Shown in pieces: positions 41,052 to 50,094 of a stretch of DNA of 64,000 bases. Both the position numbers and the translations under genes were made by a program. Under the pieces are notes generated by a model, which did not search any database, had not been told where the DNA came from, and saw nothing but the letters and a program-made list of their open reading frames with translations. Each line of letters starts with the position of its first letter. Position 1 is the stretch's first letter. This DNA is from Nevskiaceae bacterium (lineage in GTDB: Bacteria > Pseudomonadota > Gammaproteobacteria > Steroidobacterales > Steroidobacteraceae): positions 1 to 64,000 of the forward strand of contig VEQP01000001.1 in the NCBI GenBank assembly GCA_018883185.1, written 5' to 3'.

Positions 41052-44000
41052 ATGAGCACGCGCAACGACGGATCACTTCGCCAGTGGCGTCTCGACGACC
41101 GGTACCAGCAGCTCGATGGACGGCAGTTCCTGACCGGCACCCAGGCACTGGTGAAATTGCCCCTGCTGCAGCGTGCTCTCGATCAAGCAGCCGGGCTCAA
41201 TACTGCAGGCTTCATTGCGGGTTATCGCGGATCGCCGCTCGGAAACTTTGACACCGCGCTGTTCGGGCAAAAGCAGCGTCTGCAACAGAACGGCATTCAT
41301 TTCGCGCCAGCAGTCAACGAAGAGTTGGCGGCGACCGCCGTGTGGGGGTCGCAGCAGGCCAATCAATTGCCTTTCGGTGCACGTCACGATGGTGTGTTTG
41401 CCATGTGGTACGGCAAAGGCCCCGGTGTCGACCGGTCGGGCGATGCGATCAAGCATGGCAACTACGCCGGGGCATCACGTCATGGCGGCGTGTTGGTGTT
41501 GGCGGGCGACGATCACGGCGGCAAATCTTCGACGGTGGTCTATCAGTCCGACCCCGCACTGCAGTCGTTCTCGGTGCCGGTTCTGCATCCCGCCTCCGTG
41601 CGCGATTATTTTCAGGTCGGACTCTTTGGCTGGGCACTATCGCGCGCTACCGGATTGTGGGCGGGCTTCAAATGTGTCACCGATGTCGTCGAGTCGGCGG
41701 CAGGCTTTGACTTCGATTTGGGCAGCCAGCGTTTTTCGCCCATCGACGCCATCATTCCCGATCGATTCCGTGACCCTGGGGTGCTGCTGCAGGTGCAGGA
41801 GGAGGAGGGTCTGCTCAGGTATCGCCTTCCGGCTGCCCTCGAATTCGCGCGCATCAATCCCATTGATGAGATCGTCGCCATGCCACCACCCGGCGGTCTT
41901 GGCGTGATCGCCGTGGGCAAAGCTTACGGCGATCTGATGCAGGCGCTGCAGCAGCTCGGGCTTACGGCGACGGAGCTCAGGGCCCGCGGAATCGGCGTCT
42001 ACAAACTGCAGCTTGCGTGGCCCGTGGAGCCGACGCAGCTGCGCCGTTTCGCGGCCGGTTGCCGGGAGTTGCTGGTCATCGAGGAGAAGCGCCGGTTTGC
42101 CGAGCCGCAGGTTGCCAGCGTCTTGTTCAACCAGCTCGCGGACCGTCCGCTGCTGAGCGGCAAGCGCAGCCATGACGGTCAGGTGCTGTTTCCGGAGCAC
42201 GGTGAACTGACGCCGGCAGCAGTCAGATCAGTGCTGATCGGCAGGCTTGAGCAGCTGGGCTTGCTGACGGAGGAGTTGCGCAATGCGCATGCTGCGCTGT
42301 GCCGCCGCGAGAGCGCAGCGCTCACCATGGTGCGTCCGACAGTCAACCGCACGCCGGCGTTCTGTTCCGGCTGCCCGCACAACCGCTCCACGAAAGTGCC
42401 GGAGGGGGCGGCGGCGCTCGCCGGCATCGGCTGTCACGTGATGGCTATCTTCTTGCCCGATCGTTCGACCATGCGTCCGACCCAGATGGGCGGCGAGGGC
42501 GCCAACTGGATCGGCATGTCCCCCTTCGTCGAGCGGACGCATGTCTTTCAAAATCTGGGTGACGGCACGTATTTTCATTCGGGCTTGATCGCGATCCGCG
42601 CCGCCGTCGCGGCCAAGATCAACATCACCTACAAAATATTGCTCAACGATGCGGTCGCGATGACCGGTGGTCAGGCCGTCGATGGCGTGCTGAACGCAGG
42701 GCGGATCGTCGCGCAGCTGGCTGCAGAGGGCGTGGCGCGGGTCGTCGTCGTCACCGACGAAGTCGACGGCTACCACGAAAGGCAGGGGCTATCGCGCGAT
42801 GTGGTGGTGAAGGATCGAGACGAACTGCTCCCGGTCGAGGAGGAACTGGCGCGCACGTCGGGCGTTACCGCGCTGATCTACGACCAGACCTGCGCCGCCG
42901 AAAAACGTCGCCGACGAAAACGAGGCAGATACCCCGATCCGGCAAAGCGCTATTTCATCAACAGCGCCGTCTGCGAGGGTTGCGGCGACTGCGGCAAGCA
43001 GTCGAGCTGCGTCAGTCTCGCCCCTGTGGAGACGCTGTTCGGCACGAAGCGACGGATTGACCAGAGTTCGTGCAACAAAGATTACTCATGCGTCGACGGC
43101 TTCTGTCCGTCCTTTGTCTCGGTGGTCGGGGGCAAGCCGCGTTCGCAGGCCGCAGCGCCTGCCGTGGAGAGTCCGGCCGCCAGCGTTTCGCTGGCTGATC
43201 CGCCGATGCCCGACGCGGCATGCTCCAACATCCTGGTGGCCGGCATTGGTGGCACAGGTGTCGTGACGATCGGCGCCATCATCGGCACGGCCGCGCATCT
43301 TTCGGGCAAGGCTTGCTCGCTGCTCGATCTCACCGGCCTCAGTCAAAAAAATGGTGCCGTACTCAGCCACGTCCGTCTGGCCGACAGCGACGATCAACTG
43401 CCTGCGGCGCGCATCGGCGTAGGCGAGGCTGACGCGCTGATCGGCTGTGATTTGCTGGTCGCGGCGAGTCCGGAAGCCGTCAAGACCTATCATCCCGCCA
43501 CCTCGGTGGCGCTCAACACCAAGTTGGTCGCGGTGGCGGCGTTCCAGCAGAACCGCTCGCTCGAACTTGGCGGCGAGCGGGCGCTCGACATCGTTGGGTC
43601 CGCCACCGATCTGGACGCCAGGGTACAGTTCGATGCCACTCGGGAGGCGGAGGCGCACTTCGGGGATGCGATTTTCTCCAACATGATCATGTTGGGGGTG
43701 GTCTACCAGATGGGCAAGTTGCCGCTCAAGTCCGCAGCCATCGAGGAGGCGATCCGTCTCAACGGCGTCGCTGTCGAGAAGAATCTGGCCGCCTTCCGGC
43801 GCGGTCGTGCGGTCGCCGGCGCATCGCTCAGCGCTGGTGCGCCGGGCGGCGACGCGTCGCAGGTCGACAGGCCAGCCGAAACGCTCGAGGCAGCGACCGA
43901 TCGGTACGCCGCGTGGCTGGAGGCGTACCAGGATCGACGCTACGCACAGACTTATCTCGATATCGTCGGCGACGTCCGCCGTTGCGAGCAACGCGTGCAT

Positions 44001-44525
44001 CCAGGCTCGACCGTCCTGACGAATGTGGTGGCGCGGAATCTGGCGAAACTCATGGCGTACAAGGACGAGTACGAAGTTGCGCGACTGTTCAACACGGCCG
44101 ACTTTGCGCGCGAGTTGGCTGAGCAGTTCGAGGGTGACTACACCATCCGCTACAACTTTTCGCCGCCGTTGTTCGCCCGCAAAAATCTGCATAGCGGGCG
44201 GCCGGCCAAATACGAATTCGGCGGCTGGGTGCGCCCGCTGCTCGCGCTGCTCGCGAAGGCCAGGCGGCTGCGTGGCTCAATTTTTGATGTGTTCGGCATG
44301 ACCGAAGAGCGCCAGCTTGAGCGCGCTCTGATCGTCGAGTACCGGGCCGCCATTGAGCTCATCAAGACCCGCCTGAATGCGGGGAATCTCGACGAGGCCG
44401 TGCAGGCGCTGGCCCTCGCTGATGAGGTCCGTGGCTACGGCCCGGTGAAGCTGCAGGCCATCGATCGATATCGACCCGCATTCAAGGCCGCTGTGGCTAG
44501 ATTTGCCGATCCGACCGAGCCTTAA
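41052..44525 (+). CDS. Fused indolepyruvate/2-oxoacid:ferredoxin oxidoreductase
   Basis: 1157 residues from the ATG at 41052. The order of the fused family is visible: pyrimidine-binding transketolase part (LTGTQALVKLPLLQRALDQA, GYRGSPLG), a thiamine-diphosphate domain with LGDGTYFHSG and NITYKILLNDAVAMTGGQ near 505-541, a ferredoxin-like Cys block near 640-685 (VCEGCGDCGKQSSC, SCNKDYSCVDGFC) and the gamma domain from about 723 (VAGIGGTGVVTIGAI). It oxidatively decarboxylates aryl- or branched-chain 2-oxo acids to acyl-CoA. With the leucine dehydrogenase at 30084 it would complete amino-acid oxidation. Confidence 0.92.
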   Translation: MSTRNDGSLRQWRLDDRYQQLDGRQFLTGTQALVKLPLLQRALDQAAGLNTAGFIAGYRGSPLGNFDTALFGQKQRLQQNGIHFAPAVNEELAATAVWGSQQANQLPFGARHDGVFAMWYGKGPGVDRSGDAIKHGNYAGASRHGGVLVLAGDDHGGKSSTVVYQSDPALQSFSVPVLHPASVRDYFQVGLFGWALSRATGLWAGFKCVTDVVESAAGFDFDLGSQRFSPIDAIIPDRFRDPGVLLQVQEEEGLLRYRLPAALEFARINPIDEIVAMPPPGGLGVIAVGKAYGDLMQALQQLGLTATELRARGIGVYKLQLAWPVEPTQLRRFAAGCRELLVIEEKRRFAEPQVASVLFNQLADRPLLSGKRSHDGQVLFPEHGELTPAAVRSVLIGRLEQLGLLTEELRNAHAALCRRESAALTMVRPTVNRTPAFCSGCPHNRSTKVPEGAAALAGIGCHVMAIFLPDRSTMRPTQMGGEGANWIGMSPFVERTHVFQNLGDGTYFHSGLIAIRAAVAAKINITYKILLNDAVAMTGGQAVDGVLNAGRIVAQLAAEGVARVVVVTDEVDGYHERQGLSRDVVVKDRDELLPVEEELARTSGVTALIYDQTCAAEKRRRRKRGRYPDPAKRYFINSAVCEGCGDCGKQSSCVSLAPVETLFGTKRRIDQSSCNKDYSCVDGFCPSFVSVVGGKPRSQAAAPAVESPAASVSLADPPMPDAACSNILVAGIGGTGVVTIGAIIGTAAHLSGKACSLLDLTGLSQKNGAVLSHVRLADSDDQLPAARIGVGEADALIGCDLLVAASPEAVKTYHPATSVALNTKLVAVAAFQQNRSLELGGERALDIVGSATDLDARVQFDATREAEAHFGDAIFSNMIMLGVVYQMGKLPLKSAAIEEAIRLNGVAVEKNLAAFRRGRAVAGASLSAGAPGGDASQVDRPAETLEAATDRYAAWLEAYQDRRYAQTYLDIVGDVRRCEQRVHPGSTVLTNVVARNLAKLMAYKDEYEVARLFNTADFARELAEQFEGDYTIRYNFSPPLFARKNLHSGRPAKYEFGGWVRPLLALLAKARRLRGSIFDVFGMTEERQLERALIVEYRAAIELIKTRLNAGNLDEAVQALALADEVRGYGPVKLQAIDRYRPAFKAAVARFADPTEP

Positions 44526-44637
44526 CCCCGATTGAGGTTTCCCCCGCCCGGTGCGTCAGTCAACGGAGCACCTCCGATCCGTGCACGCCGTCCGAGAGTC
44601 GGTCGGCGGTCGAGGGGTGCAACGCGGAGTAATTCCA

Positions 44638-46889
44638 TGCCACGACTGACTCGGTCAACCATCATCGATATTGCCGTACGTTTCGCTCTGGTCGGCGGCG
44701 CCCTCGCCGCGGCGCTCCCCGTGCTCGCAGCCGAGGACGGCGCGCTCGCCGAGGTCGTTGTGACCGCCCGCAAGCGCACGGAAACGCTGCAGGAAGTGCC
44801 ACTCGCGGTCAGTGCCATCGACGGCGCCACCCTAGAGGCGCAAGGCATCGCCAACATCACCGACACCTACTCCCGTGTTCCCAACCTGTATTTCACCGCC
44901 GCCGGCGGTGCGAGCCCGACTTCCGATTATCAGTACCTCACGATCCGCGGCGTTGGCTTCAATGGCGGCCTTGAGCCCGCGGTCGGCGTGTTCATCGATG
45001 GCATGTACCAGCCTCAAATCGGCTTCGACACGAGCTTCATCGACGCCGAACGCGTCGAGGTGCTGCGCGGTCCGCAGGGCACGCTGTTCGGCCGCAACAC
45101 CCAGGGCGGAGCCGTCAACATCGTCACCCGCAAGCCAGGCAACGAGTTCGAGGGCCGAGTGGAACTCGAGGGCGGCCGTTTCGGTACGTATCGCGGACTG
45201 GTCAGCCTGTCGGGACCGCTGGCCGACAGCCTGTCTGCGGGGCTCACCCTGCAGTACGGATCCACCGATGGTTATGCCCGCAACATCACGCTCAACCGCG
45301 ACTACTTCTCCAAGCAACTGGTTGCCCGCGGCACGGTCGTCTGGTCGCCGAGCGAGCGCCTCAAGGCCACGCTGACCCTCGATGCCAGCCGCCGCGACAT
45401 GAAAGAACTCGGTCTCGGAGTACCGCTGAGCTGCAACTGCTACAACGCCGTTGCCGACCAGATCGGACCGAACGACTACAAAGACGGCAACGGCATCCAG
45501 CTGAATGTGGACTGGCAACTTGGCGAGTCGGTCACGCTCACTTCGATCACCGGTCGTCGCGACGTCAAGTCGCAGATGCAATGGGACTGGGATGGCCGGG
45601 TTACCAACCTGACACCCGTCCCGCTCAATGCCGTGACCCAGACGAACGCGCCGCCGATCGTGCCGATCCAGGTCGCGACGCAGCCCGTCTCGGCCTCCGG
45701 TGTCTTCCAGCTCCAGAATCTCGAGCAGGAGTTCACCAGCCAGGAGCTGCGGCTCTCCGGCGTGGGTGAAAAGTTCGACTGGCTGGTCGGCGCCTACTGG
45801 TTCCAGCAGGACATGCTGCAACCGCGCGCGGTGGATATCGGGCTCGCTGGTGCCGGCCTTGTGCCGCCGCTCTACATCCGTGAGCGCTTCACGGAGAAGC
45901 GCGACGGCTGGGCTGCGTTCGGTCAGGTCACCTTCCGCCCGGCCGACAAGTGGGAGATTACGCTCGGCACCCGCTACTCCGACGAAACGGCGGACACCGA
46001 CGGCCAGCGGGTGATCAACATCGCCAACGTGGCAATCCGCGCCTTCCTCAAGACCAACAACTTCAACGCCGACAACGTCTCCAGCATGGCCTCGGTGTCG
46101 TACGCCGTTACGCCGGACGTCAACGTCTATGCCACCTGGGCGCAGGGATGGAAGGCGGGCGGCATCAACCGCTATCCGAGCCGCGCAGGACAGGACTTGC
46201 CCTATGCCGACGAGAAGTCCACCAACTACGACCTCGGGCTCAAGGCCACTTGGCTCGATGGGCGCGTGACCACCAATCTCGCGCTGTTCCACATCGATAT
46301 CGAGGAGCAGCAGACCCTCAACGTGGTTCCCGATCCGAACGGCCTCACGCCCATCACCGTGGTCGCCAATGCCGGCAAGAGCACGAGCCGCGGCGTCGAG
46401 CTCGAGATTTCTGCGCGACCCAGCGACAACCTGCGGCTCGGCCTGAGCTACGGGCTCACCGACACCCGCTTCGATCGCTTCATCCAGTTCGGCGTCGATC
46501 GCGCGGGCGATCCGTTCTGGTCCATCCCGAAGAACACCGCCTCGGCAACCCTCGATTGGTCGCTGCCGCTCGCCTCGGGCCGCTCGATCGACCTCGGATT
46601 ATCGTGGCAGTACGTCGACGACTACACCATTCCCGACGGGTCGTCGCTCTCGCCATCGCCGGATTTCGAGAACGTCAACGAAAGCTACAGCCGGGTGAAC
46701 CTGCGCGCGGGCATGGAGTTTGAGAGCGGTTGGGAGGTGTCGGCTTACGTGCGCAACGTGTTCGACAGTTTCGACTACACGCTCATCGGTCGCGATTTCG
46801 TCGCGCCGGTGCCCTTCACCAACAACACGCTCTACGTGGTACCGCTCGAGCCCCGCAACGTCGGGCTGCAGGTCCGCAAGCGCTTCTAA
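44638..46889 (+). CDS. TonB-dependent outer-membrane receptor 3
   Basis: 750 residues from the ATG at 44638. Signal peptide to about residue 31 (LPVLAA), TonB-box-like EVVVTARKRTE, plug with VEVLRGPQGTLFGRNTQGG, barrel ending in LQVRKRF. No CTGAC/GTCAG promoter or AraC half-site is present in the 112 bp upstream, so it may be transcribed with the oxidoreductase or have its own control. Ligand unknown. It converges with the POT transporter gene. Confidence 0.92.
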
Positions 46890-46902
46890 CGGATCGGGAC
46901 CG

Positions 46903-48333
46903 CTAGATCCGCGTCCCCCGCGTCCGCCGGGCCACGAACAGGAAGATCGTGCCGGCGGTCGCGAGGAGGACGGCAATCGAGGAGAACAGCACGCCGAGGC
47001 CGTCCGCCGTCGACAGGTCGAACAGGCTGCCGGTCAACCCCGCCGCGAGGCCACCGAGGCCGAGCGAAAGGAACCACAACCCGGTCGCGAACGAGACGCG
47101 AGAGGCCGGCGCGTAGCGGGTCGCTGCGCCGAGCCCGATGGGCGAGAGCAGGATCTCGCCGATGGCCAGCAGCACATAGGTGCCGACCAGCCACCACGGC
47201 GCCGCCCCCCCGGGGGGGGCGCCCAATGCGGCGACGGCGGCTACGGCGATGGCTCCGCCGGCGACCAGGAGGCCGGCGGCGAACTTCGCGACGGCGTCCG
47301 GCTCAGCGCCGCGACGCGCGAGCCGAAGCCAGGCGATGGCAAACAGTGGGGCAAGCAGAACCACTCCCGCGGGATAGACCGACTGGAACCACGCCGCGGG
47401 AATCTCGGCGCCGAACGCGGTCCGATCGATGAAGCGGGACGCAAATAGCGTGAGTGACGCCGCCGCCTGCTCGCCCGCACACCAGAAAGCCACCGCGCCG
47501 CAGAACAGACCGGCGAGCAGACGCACGTTGCGCCGCTCCGTGACGTCGGCCCCGCAACGGTACAGATAGAAAAACCCGCTGACCGTGGCCGCACTGACGA
47601 CAACGAGAAACCCCTTCACCAGTACCACCGGAGACACGTTGGTGAGTAGCAGCGCTGCGCCCGCCACGCCGAGTACGGTGAGCAGCAGCACCCGGGGCGG
47701 CAACCGCCGCGCGGCGTCGCCCGGCTCACGCAACTGGGGTGCGATACGCGAGAAGATCGCGAGCCCAAGCGCCATGCCGGCCGCTGCGACCGCATAGCCC
47801 GCCGACCAGCCAAAGCGGCCAGCAAAAGTCGCCGCGAGCAGCGGTCCGCCGATCCCACCGATGTTGATGCCGACGTAGAATATCGTCAGCGCCCCGTCGA
47901 GCGAGCGTCCCTCTTGACGCGCTGCGCGGGCCACCAGCGGCACGATGCTCGCCTTGAGGGTCCCGGCGCCGACCGCAATCAGCGCGAGGCCGACAGTAAA
48001 CGGCGCGAGGCCGTCCGCGATCGCTAGCAGCAGGTTGCCGAAGAACATGGCCCCGCCGGCATACCAGATGGCGCGCACCGGCCCGAGGTAGCGGTCGGCC
48101 AGCAAGCCGCCCGGCAAGGCCGATAGATAGACGGCGGCGGCAAACAAGCCGTATGCCGCCGCTGCCTCGGCATCGGCGAGACCAAAGCCGCCCGCGGCGG
48201 GCGCCGCAACGAGATGCAGCACCAGCAGGCTGCGCAGGCTGTAGTAGGTGAATCGCTCCCAGAGTTCGGTGGCCGACAGCCACAGCACTACCCGTCCACC
48301 CGAGGTATCACCGGTCTGCGACGGCGCGCTCAT
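46903..48333 (-). CDS. POT/PTR family peptide:proton symporter
   Basis: 476 residues, 12 or more transmembrane segments. POT signatures: PGGLLADRYLGPVRAI (loop 2-3) and LTIFYVGINIGGIGGPL (TM5), matching GG.xADxx.G and FYxxINxG. It imports di- and tripeptides with protons across the inner membrane. It overlaps the upstream soxD gene by 4 bases, an unexpected partner. A C7-G8 homopolymer palindrome interrupts the codon pattern near residue 375. Confidence 0.9.
   Translation of the reverse strand: MSAPSQTGDTSGGRVVLWLSATELWERFTYYSLRSLLVLHLVAAPAAGGFGLADAEAAAAYGLFAAAVYLSALPGGLLADRYLGPVRAIWYAGGAMFFGNLLLAIADGLAPFTVGLALIAVGAGTLKASIVPLVARAARQEGRSLDGALTIFYVGINIGGIGGPLLAATFAGRFGWSAGYAVAAAGMALGLAIFSRIAPQLREPGDAARRLPPRVLLLTVLGVAGAALLLTNVSPVVLVKGFLVVVSAATVSGFFYLYRCGADVTERRNVRLLAGLFCGAVAFWCAGEQAAASLTLFASRFIDRTAFGAEIPAAWFQSVYPAGVVLLAPLFAIAWLRLARRGAEPDAVAKFAAGLLVAGGAIAVAAVAALGAPPGGAAPWWLVGTYVLLAIGEILLSPIGLGAATRYAPASRVSFATGLWFLSLGLGGLAAGLTGSLFDLSTADGLGVLFSSIAVLLATAGTIFLFVARRTRGTRI
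47205..47219. repeat. C7-G8 homopolymer palindrome inside the POT gene
   Basis: Seven C (47205-47211) followed directly by eight G (47212-47219) in the coding region of the peptide transporter, encoding a Gly-Ala-Pro-Pro-Gly-Gly loop. Such runs are prone to slippage; a one-base change would shift the reading frame. Confidence 0.9.
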
Positions 48334-48605
48334 CGGCCGATCTCCGGCCGTGGGTCACCCATGCGATACACGGCGAGGATCTCGTGGGTCACGGTGTCGC
48401 GCGCGACGTTGAACCATTGTTCGCAGCCCTGCGTGTGGCACCAGCGCTCGAAATGCGTGCCCTTGGGGTTCTCGCGCTGGAACAGATATCGAGCCCAGCT
48501 GGCATCGTCGACATCGTGGGCGGGTCTGGCGACATGCGCCTCGCCACCGTAGGTGAACTCGGGCTCATCGCGCGGACCGCACCAAGGGCAGGAAAGGGTA
48601 AGCAT
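48330..48605 (-). CDS. soxD: Sarcosine oxidase delta subunit
   Basis: 91 residues from the ATG at 48605 (MLTLSCPWCGPRDEPEFTYG). The zinc-binding CPWCG start and the WARYLFQRENPKG, then HFERWCHTQGC, segments are diagnostic of SoxD. In heterotetrameric sarcosine oxidase it binds zinc and completes the complex. In most genomes soxD lies between soxB and soxA. Here it is on the opposite strand, 2.6 kb from soxB, and paired with a peptide transporter. It is divergent from a TetR-type gene with a perfect palindrome between them. Confidence 0.88.
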   Translation of the reverse strand: MLTLSCPWCGPRDEPEFTYGGEAHVARPAHDVDDASWARYLFQRENPKGTHFERWCHTQGCEQWFNVARDTVTHEILAVYRMGDPRPEIGR

Positions 48606-48694
48606 GGCAAGCATCCGTAACAGGGCGTATGGCTGTTCTGACGCACCGCCCTGTCCACACCTCATCCGACGAGGGCAGCGGGGCGAGGATTGTG

Positions 48695-48712
48695 TCAACC
48701 TTCGAAGGTTGA
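48695..48712. promoter_or_regulatory. Perfect 18-bp palindrome between soxD and tetR
   Basis: TCAACCTTCGAAGGTTGA is its own reverse complement over all 18 bases. It lies 46 bp before the TetR-type start and 90 bp before soxD, in their divergent spacer, as expected for an operator of that TetR protein. I found no second full copy in the window. Confidence 0.68.
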
Positions 48713-48757
48713 TTATCGTCAGTCGATTACCGTCCCCGCACAGCTTCGAAGAATCGC

Positions 48758-49369
48758 ATGCCGAATTCCCCGCGACCACCTCCAGCAACGCGCAAACAAC
48801 GCCCGCAAGGCCCAAGCCGCGCCGCGCCACTCGGGCGCGATGCGTGGTTGCGCGTCGCGCGCCAGACCCTGATCCGCGAGGGTATTCGCGGCATCGAAAT
48901 CGGCAAACTCGCTCGCAAGCTGCGGGCGACGCGTGGCGGCTTCTACTGGTTCTTCAACGCCCGACAACAACTGCTCGATGAGCTTCTCGCCGACTGGGAA
49001 CAGACGAACAGCGCCACCTTCAAGGCCATCCTCGAGGGGGCTGAGTCGAATTGGGCGGGCCGGATGGACCGTCTGGCCCGCATGTTCATCGATGAGGAAG
49101 GCTTCAGCCCCGCCTACGACTCGGCGGTGCGCGACTGGGCGCGTGTATCGCGCAAAGTGGCTAGCACCGTACGTCGGGTCGACGAACAGCGGATCGCGCT
49201 GCTGGCACGCGCGTTCCGCGGCATGGACCATGCGGACGATGAGGCGTTCGTGCGTGCGCGGATCTTCTACTTCCATCAGGTGGGGTACTACGCGATGGAC
49301 GTGCGCGAGTCGCGCGAGGATCGGCTGCGCCTGCTGCCGCTCTACACCAAGGCCCTGATGGGCCGCTGA
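48758..49369 (+). CDS. TetR-family transcriptional regulator
   Basis: 203 residues. The helix-turn-helix region is about 28-75 (ARQTLIREGIRGIEIGKLAR, then KLRATRGGFYWFFNARQQLLDELL). The C-terminal domain is helical (VRRVDEQRIALLARAF, YFHQVGYYAMDVRES). The N-terminal 25 residues are basic and proline-rich. It is divergent from soxD-POT and probably binds the palindrome at 48695-48712. The effector is unknown; sarcosine or a peptide would make sense. Confidence 0.88.
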   Translation: MPNSPRPPPATRKQRPQGPSRAAPLGRDAWLRVARQTLIREGIRGIEIGKLARKLRATRGGFYWFFNARQQLLDELLADWEQTNSATFKAILEGAESNWAGRMDRLARMFIDEEGFSPAYDSAVRDWARVSRKVASTVRRVDEQRIALLARAFRGMDHADDEAFVRARIFYFHQVGYYAMDVRESREDRLRLLPLYTKALMGR

Positions 49370-49489
49370 CGCCCCCCTCCGCGGCCGGCCAGCGCCGCCG
49401 CCTCAACCGCCGGTTGTGCTGCCGGCGGCTCGACATCCTGCTGTCTTGACAAGCCGCGCGGGCACCGCGATGCTCGCTCCATACAACAG

Positions 49490-49513
49490 TGTCCGTACAT
49501 ACGTGTATGGACA
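49490..49513. promoter_or_regulatory. 10-bp-arm inverted repeat before the ECF sigma gene
   Basis: TGTCCGTACA (49490-49499) and TGTATGGACA (49504-49513) pair with one mismatch around TACG, 23 bp before the ATG at 49537. It could be an operator or an RNA hairpin just ahead of the ribosome site. The 167-bp spacer also has a TTGACA at 49446, without a convincing -10 at normal distance. Confidence 0.4.
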
Positions 49514-49536
49514 ACATTTGAACGGGGACACCGCGG

Positions 49537-50082
49537 ATGCCGCTCGCCGCGTCGACGATGACAGCAGCCCGACCGCTAGCCGCCGGCCCATTGGATGCCA
49601 GGTTCGTCGAGTTGCACTTGCGTTTCCGTGGTCCACTGCAGCGCTTTTTCCGCAGCTATCGCCTGAACGCCGATGATGTGGCTGACTTGACGCAGGAAGT
49701 CTTCATGCGCCTCGGTAGCACACGCTGCCCGGCCGACCTGCACTGCCCCGATGCGTATGTCTACACGCTTGCGCGCAACCTGCTGCGCGACCGGGCGCGG
49801 CGCTTGTACACGCGGGCCGCGAAGGTGTCAGTGGGTATCGACGAGGTGGAGTTGGTGTGCGGGGCGGCCACGCCCGAAGAGGCGATGGAGCACGCGGAGC
49901 GGCTGTCGGAGGTGCTGGCGACCATCGAAAAGCTCAAGCCCGCGGCACGCCGTGCCTTCCTGCTGCACCGACTGCACGGCTACAGCTACGCCGAGATCGC
50001 GCGCACAACCGGCGTCTCGGTGAGCATGATCGAAAAGCACGTGATGTCGGCGATGCTGGCGCTGCGGCAGCTCAGCACCTGA
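49537..50082 (+). CDS. ECF-type sigma factor (FecI-like)
   Basis: 181 residues (an ATG at 49558 is also possible). Region 2 is RFFRSYRLNADDVADLTQEVF and YVYTLARNLLRDRARRL; region 4 is LKPAARRAFLLHRLHGYSYA, then EIARTTGVSVSMIEKHV. The pattern fits the FecI group that switches on TonB-dependent receptor genes. The usual partner, a FecR-like anti-sigma factor, is not next to it: the following gene is on the other strand. It may be an orphan sigma factor, with its signal chain elsewhere. Confidence 0.88.
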   Translation: MPLAASTMTAARPLAAGPLDARFVELHLRFRGPLQRFFRSYRLNADDVADLTQEVFMRLGSTRCPADLHCPDAYVYTLARNLLRDRARRLYTRAAKVSVGIDEVELVCGAATPEEAMEHAERLSEVLATIEKLKPAARRAFLLHRLHGYSYAEIARTTGVSVSMIEKHVMSAMLALRQLST

Positions 50083-50094
50083 AATCGCCGACGG

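Noticed and set aside
44526-44637. Searched for the receptor dyad promoter or AraC half-site before receptor 3
   Set aside because: Neither motif is present in this spacer.
46890-46911. CGGATC...GATCCG as a terminator between receptor 3 and the POT gene
   Set aside because: Only 6 bp of stem, overlapping the POT stop codon, with no T-run; too weak to list.
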